Origin: Burkholderiales bacterium | GTDB lineage: Bacteria; Pseudomonadota; Gammaproteobacteria; Burkholderiales; Burkholderiaceae_F | DNA length: 36,609 bases | Assembly: GCA_900290335.1 (NCBI GenBank) | Contig: OKRD01000097.1 | Coordinates: forward strand, 1-36,609 | Reading direction: 5' to 3' | Shown: positions 32,218 through 36,609 of the stretch, piece by piece | Numbering within the stretch: the stretch's first letter is position 1 | Layout of the letters: each line of letters starts with the position of its first letter | Translations under genes and position numbers: made by a program | The notes under the pieces: model-generated | Told to the model about the DNA's origin: nothing | What the model saw: the letters and a program-made list of their open reading frames with translations, nothing else | Database searches by the model: none

Positions 32218-33387
32218 TCATTCGCCGGCCGTCGTCAGCAGGAACAGCCGCCCGCGCGCCGTCTGAAACACAGCGGCGCCATTCCAGACTTGCGGCGTAC
32301 TGATCACCGGACCCGCCGAGGCATCGAAGCGTCCGACCAGCTTGCCGTCGTCCAGACTCAGGAAATGGATCTTGCCCTCGAAATCGCCGACCGCCAGCAG
32401 TTTGCCCACGACGACGGGCGCGCTCAGTCCCCGGTTGGCCAGCGCCGCGGTTTGCCACAGGCCCGCACCCGAACTGCGTTTGAATCCATTGACGTGCGAA
32501 CTCGTGTCGATGCCGTATACCCCGTCGGCGGAAACCGCAACCCCCGTGCCCGCCGAGAATTCGCGCGCCCAGCGCAGATCGCCGTTGCGCGCATCAAAGC
32601 AGCCGATGCGCCCTTGATAGGACGCCGTGCAGACGTCGTTGTCGGTCAGGCCAGGGACTCCGAGAACATCGGCCAGGCGTTCGACCTCGGTTGCCCCCTT
32701 GGGTTCCGAAACCCCGGCCTCCCAACGAGCCGCCCCGTTGGACAGCGCAACGGCTCCGAGCCGGCCGCCGGGAAAACCCACCAGCACGCTGTCACCGGCA
32801 AAGACCAGGTCCGCCTCCACGCGCAGGGTCAGCGACGGTTGCTGCTTCTGAAAAACCCAGCGGCGCTTGCCGGTCGCGCCTTCGTACGCCGTGATGCGTT
32901 GGTCGGTCGAGCGCACCAGGACCAGATCGTGTCCGACCAGCGGCGGCGCGATGACGTCGCTCGGCGCCTGCGCCTGCCACAGCTGTTTGCCTTCGGCATC
33001 GAAGGCCACCACGTTGCCGCGCGGACCGGCAACGGCGACGGTCAAGCCATCGCTGCCCACGCCGGCCGTGATACCGCCATCGACCGGTATGCGCCAAAGC
33101 TCCTTGCCCGAAGAAGGGTCGACCCGCACGAGATTGCCCTTGCGGGAGGCCGCAAAGATCGCGTGCTCGAGCACGCAGGGACGCAAGAAGGTGCCTTGCG
33201 AGTCTCCCAGATCAACTGTCCAAGCCGCGCGGACGTCGATCGGCGCGGCGATCGGAGTCAGCGCCGTCGGCTTGGCGGCGTGCTCCGAACTCGACGAACA
33301 GGCGGCCAGCAGCGCGAGGCAGCCGGACAGGGCGAAGAAGGCAGATCGAAGCCGATACGTTCCTGCGGGGCCGTGGCAACGGGGCAT
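32218..33387 (-). CDS. bamB: outer membrane protein assembly factor BamB (lipoprotein)
   Basis: Lipoprotein signal ([14 protein letters not shown]) and PQQ/WD-like beta-propeller repeats; der-bamB-yfgM-hisS order; start at MPRCHGPAG. Confidence 0.93.
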   Translation of the reverse strand: MPRCHGPAGTYRLRSAFFALSGCLALLAACSSSSEHAAKPTALTPIAAPIDVRAAWTVDLGDSQGTFLRPCVLEHAIFAASRKGNLVRVDPSSGKELWRIPVDGGITAGVGSDGLTVAVAGPRGNVVAFDAEGKQLWQAQAPSDVIAPPLVGHDLVLVRSTDQRITAYEGATGKRRWVFQKQQPSLTLRVEADLVFAGDSVLVGFPGGRLGAVALSNGAARWEAGVSEPKGATEVERLADVLGVPGLTDNDVCTASYQGRIGCFDARNGDLRWAREFSAGTGVAVSADGVYGIDTSSHVNGFKRSSGAGLWQTAALANRGLSAPVVVGKLLAVGDFEGKIHFLSLDDGKLVGRFDASAGPVISTPQVWNGAAVFQTARGRLFLLTTAGE

Positions 33388-33388
33388 C

Positions 33389-34024
33389 TCAACCCGCCGC
33401 CGGCAAGGCATCGAGCTTGACCTGAATGAGGGGCCGCAGCGGACTTTGCGCGCCGGCCTGCTCCAATGCCTTTTGGTAGGCACTTCGGGCTTCCGCCGTC
33501 TTGCCCTGGGCATAAAGCAGATCGCCGCGACGATCGGCGTACTCAGCGGCCATCGCCGCCGGCGCATCGGCCTGCAACAGTGCCAGCCCCTCGTCGTACG
33601 CTTTCTGGTCCAGCAGAACACCTGCCAGGCGCACGCGTGCCAGGGCCGCCAGTTCCTTGTTGCTGGACTTGTCGATGACCCACTGCAGTTGCGCCTTGAC
33701 CGCGGCGCTGTCCCCCGCATCGCTGCTGGCACGCGCCTGCATCAGGGCAGCAAAGCTGGCGTAGGCGCTCGATGCGTGTTGCTGCAGCAGTGCGCTGGCG
33801 AGCTCACGGGCCTTGTTGGCGTCCTTTGCCACAACCGCCTGCTGATACTGGTCGTAGAGGGCGGAGGCCGCTAAGGATTCGCGCTGCTCGTACCAGCGCC
33901 AACCCCAGTTGCCACCGACCACGGCCAGTGCCACAAGCGCCGCCCCGAGCAGCCAGTTTGCGTTCTTGTCGAACCAGGCCTTCAGTTCGGCAATGGATTC
34001 TTGCTGCTCAACGTCGTATGCCAT
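33389..34024 (-). CDS. YfgM-like tetratricopeptide protein (ancillary SecYEG translocon subunit family)
   Basis: MAYDVEQQESIAELKAWFDKNANWLLGAALVALAVVGGNWGWRWYEQRE; single TM plus TPR-like repeats. Confidence 0.9.
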   Translation of the reverse strand: MAYDVEQQESIAELKAWFDKNANWLLGAALVALAVVGGNWGWRWYEQRESLAASALYDQYQQAVVAKDANKARELASALLQQHASSAYASFAALMQARASSDAGDSAAVKAQLQWVIDKSSNKELAALARVRLAGVLLDQKAYDEGLALLQADAPAAMAAEYADRRGDLLYAQGKTAEARSAYQKALEQAGAQSPLRPLIQVKLDALPAAG

Positions 34025-34038
34025 TGCACCATTCCCTA

Positions 34039-35379
34039 TCAAGATTCGTTCGGCGCTCGCGCCGGCGGGTCTTCTTGCGCGCCGATCCCGTCCAATGCGC
34101 AAAGCGCGTCGACCAGGCGTGGCACGAGTTCGTCCGTGGAAACGCGTTCCTGGCGCCGGAACGGCGCGTCCTCGCCGCTTGCTCGCAGCGCCTTGACGGT
34201 CGCAGTCGATGCAGCGGTTTCCTCCTGACCGATGATCACCGCAAACTCGGCGCCACTGGCATCGGCCTTCTTCATCTGCGACTTCAAGCTGGCCTCGTCG
34301 GCGTGCAGGATCACGTCCATACCCGCGTCGCGCATTTGCTCGGCGGCGCGTAGCGCGGCGTCGTACGTGCCTCCCCCCTGGTGCAGAACGTAGACGTCGC
34401 AGGCCGCGTCGCCATCGGCCGCCTCACCCATGAGTTCGAGCACTCGTTCCACGCCGATTGAGAAGCCGCAGGCCGGAGTCGGCCTGCCGCCCAGCAGCTC
34501 GAACAAGCCGTCGTAGCGGCCTCCGCCGCAGATCGCTCCCTGCGCACCGAGCCGATCGGTGACCCACTCAAATACCGTGAGATTGTAGTAGTCCATGCCA
34601 CGGACCAGGCGCGGGTTGATCTCGAAGGCGACCCCTTCCTGGCCCAGCAGCTGTTGAACGCGCTCGAAATGCGCCAGCGATTGACTCTCCAGGTAGTCCA
34701 GCAGACGCGGCGCCCGCATCAGGCAGGCCAGCGTGCCGGGATGCTTGGAGTCGAGGATCCGTAGCGGATTGGTCTCCACCCGCCGCTGCGCGTCGGCGTC
34801 GAGCTCGGCGCGGTGCGCCTGAAGAAAGGCGATCAGATCCTGGCGATGACGCAATCGCTCGGCCGTCTGTCCCAGCGTATTGAGCTGCAAGCGCACCGGC
34901 CCCAGTTCGAGCGCCTTCCACAGGCGCTGCAGCAGCAGGATCTGCTCCACTTCCACCTCGGGGCCGGCAAATCCCAGCGCCTCGGCCCCGACCTGGAAAA
35001 ACTCCCGATAGCGGCCGCGCTGCGGGCGCTCGTGGCGAAACATCGGGCCGTAGTACCAAAGGCGGCAGGGCCCGTCGTGCAGCAGGCTGTGCTCTATCGC
35101 GGCCCGCACCACCCCGGCGGTGTTTTCGGGACGAAGCGTCAGCGAATCGCCGTTGAGCGCATCGACGAAGGAGTACATCTCCTTTTCGACGATGTCGGTT
35201 GCCTCCCCTAGACTCCGGCGGAAGACCGCTGTCGACTCGACGATCGGCGTGCGGATTTGGCGGTAGCCGTAGCTGCGCAAGGCCGCAGTCGCCAGGCGCT
35301 GGAAGAGTTCTAGGACCGCCGCCGCGGACGGCAACAGATCGTTCATGCCGCGCACGGCGCTGATCTTGGGAGGAGACAT
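34039..35379 (-). CDS. hisS: histidine-tRNA ligase
   Basis: ISAVRGMNDLLP, SLTLRPENTAGVVRAAIEH, YYGPMFRHERPQRGRYREFFQVGAEALG, LVRGMDYYNLTVFEW. Confidence 0.97.
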   Translation of the reverse strand: MSPPKISAVRGMNDLLPSAAAVLELFQRLATAALRSYGYRQIRTPIVESTAVFRRSLGEATDIVEKEMYSFVDALNGDSLTLRPENTAGVVRAAIEHSLLHDGPCRLWYYGPMFRHERPQRGRYREFFQVGAEALGFAGPEVEVEQILLLQRLWKALELGPVRLQLNTLGQTAERLRHRQDLIAFLQAHRAELDADAQRRVETNPLRILDSKHPGTLACLMRAPRLLDYLESQSLAHFERVQQLLGQEGVAFEINPRLVRGMDYYNLTVFEWVTDRLGAQGAICGGGRYDGLFELLGGRPTPACGFSIGVERVLELMGEAADGDAACDVYVLHQGGGTYDAALRAAEQMRDAGMDVILHADEASLKSQMKKADASGAEFAVIIGQEETAASTATVKALRASGEDAPFRRQERVSTDELVPRLVDALCALDGIGAQEDPPARAPNES

Positions 35380-35401
35380 GAGCAAGCGAACCGCGGACCG
35401 G

Positions 35402-36609
35402 CTATTGCCCGCGGGTTCGCGGCCGGCCCGAGCCGGTCGGCGCGTAGCGCGACTGGACATACTCGTCGACCAGCGCCTGGAACTGCTCGGCAATGGTCTC
35501 GCCTTTGAGTGTCATGGTGTGCCGACCGTCGACGTACACCGGGGCCACCGGGGATTCGCCCGTCCCCGGCAGGCTGATGCCGATGTCGGCGTGCCGGCTC
35601 TCTCCCGGTCCGTTGACGACGCATCCCATCACCGCAACCTTCATCGCCTCGACACCGGGATACTGGCTGCGCCACAGCGGCATCTGCGCGCGCAAGTGCG
35701 CCTGGATCTTGGCGGCGAGTTCCTGGAACACCGTGCTGGTGGTCCGGCCGCAACCCGGGCAGGCGGCGACCATGGGGGCGAACGCGCGCAGCCCCAGCGA
35801 CTGCAGGATTTCCTGCGCGACCAAGACCTCGCGCGTTCGCGGCTCTCCCGGGCCCGGCGTGAGCGACACACGAATCGTGTCGCCGATCCCGTCTTGCAGC
35901 AGCACCGCCAGCGCGGCGGCGGACGAGACAATGCCCTTGCTGCCCATTCCTGCCTCAGTCAGGCCCAGATGCAAGGGATACTCGCTTCTTCGCGCGAGCT
36001 CGCGGTACACAGCAACGAGGTCCTGCACCCCGCTCACCTTGGCGGAGAGGCAGATGCGGTCGGCCGCCAGACCGAGCACCACGGCCCGGTCGGCACTATC
36101 AATCGCCGAACGTACCAGGGCTTCGCGCAGCACGTCACCGGCTTCCTGCGGTTCCGGCAGGCGCGAATTGTCATCCATCAACATCGCGAGCAGATCCTGA
36201 TCGAGGCTTCCCCAGTTCACGCCGATACGTACCGGTTTGTCGTGCCGGCGAGCGAGCTCGATCAACTGCGCAAAGTTGTCATCGCGCCGCGATCCGGTAC
36301 CGACGTTGCCAGGATTGATGCGGTACTTGGACAGTGCCGTGGCGCACTCCGGAACCTGGGTAAGCAGCTTGTGCCCGTTGAAATGGAAGTCGCCGATCAA
36401 GGGCACGTCGATTCCGCGCGCATCGAGACGCTCGCGGATCGCTGCCACGGCGCGCGCCGCCTCGAGCGAATTTACCGTGATACGCACCAGTTCCGAACCG
36501 GCCGCGCTGAGCTCGCAGACCTGCTCCACCGTGCCGTCGACGTCGGCCGTGTCGGTGTTGGTCATGGACTGGACCACCACCGGGTTCGCGCCGCCGATCA
36601 CGACTCGAC
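35402..36609 (-). CDS. ispG: 4-hydroxy-3-methylbut-2-en-1-yl diphosphate synthase IspG (5' end truncated by window)
   Basis: [66 protein letters not shown]. Confidence 0.96.
   Translation of the reverse strand, partial: RVVIGGANPVVVQSMTNTDTADVDGTVEQVCELSAAGSELVRITVNSLEAARAVAAIRERLDARGIDVPLIGDFHFNGHKLLTQVPECATALSKYRINPGNVGTGSRRDDNFAQLIELARRHDKPVRIGVNWGSLDQDLLAMLMDDNSRLPEPQEAGDVLREALVRSAIDSADRAVVLGLAADRICLSAKVSGVQDLVAVYRELARRSEYPLHLGLTEAGMGSKGIVSSAAALAVLLQDGIGDTIRVSLTPGPGEPRTREVLVAQEILQSLGLRAFAPMVAACPGCGRTTSTVFQELAAKIQAHLRAQMPLWRSQYPGVEAMKVAVMGCVVNGPGESRHADIGISLPGTGESPVAPVYVDGRHTMTLKGETIAEQFQALVDEYVQSRYAPTGSGRPRTRGQ

Overview
The window is a high-GC segment of a betaproteobacterial (Burkholderiales-like) chromosome. 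Most of it is conserved housekeeping genes in familiar order: clpB; moaE-moaD-moeA-mobB; thrC-hom-aminotransferase; a Mth938-like ORF-bcp-phoH; DUF47-dnaB-rplI-rpsR-priB-rpsF (minus strand); then a TIGR00027-type methyltransferase-rlmB-rnr; tRNA-Leu(CAG); phosphoribosyltransferase-purA-hisZ-DUF2065-hflC-hflK-hflX-hfq-der-bamB-yfgM-hisS-ispG. The only clearly accessory stretch is about 16.40-19.50 kb, between rpsF and the methyltransferase/rlmB/rnr cluster. It holds (i) a D-D-35-E integrase/transposase gene flanked by related ~40 bp inverted repeats, the right one overlapping the start of the next gene; (ii) an IS110-family transposase; (iii) a ~350 bp non-coding tail with nested, perfectly pairing stems, a candidate IS110/IS1111-type bridge RNA; (iv) a short sequence resembling a relic IS21-like terminus; and (v) a 4 x 15 bp tandem repeat. 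One strand of an internal loop in the candidate RNA is complementary to the relic repeats at the element's right edge. This is the most interesting testable signal in the window. It was found by eye, without folding or database searches. No CRISPR array, toxin-antitoxin or defence system was seen.
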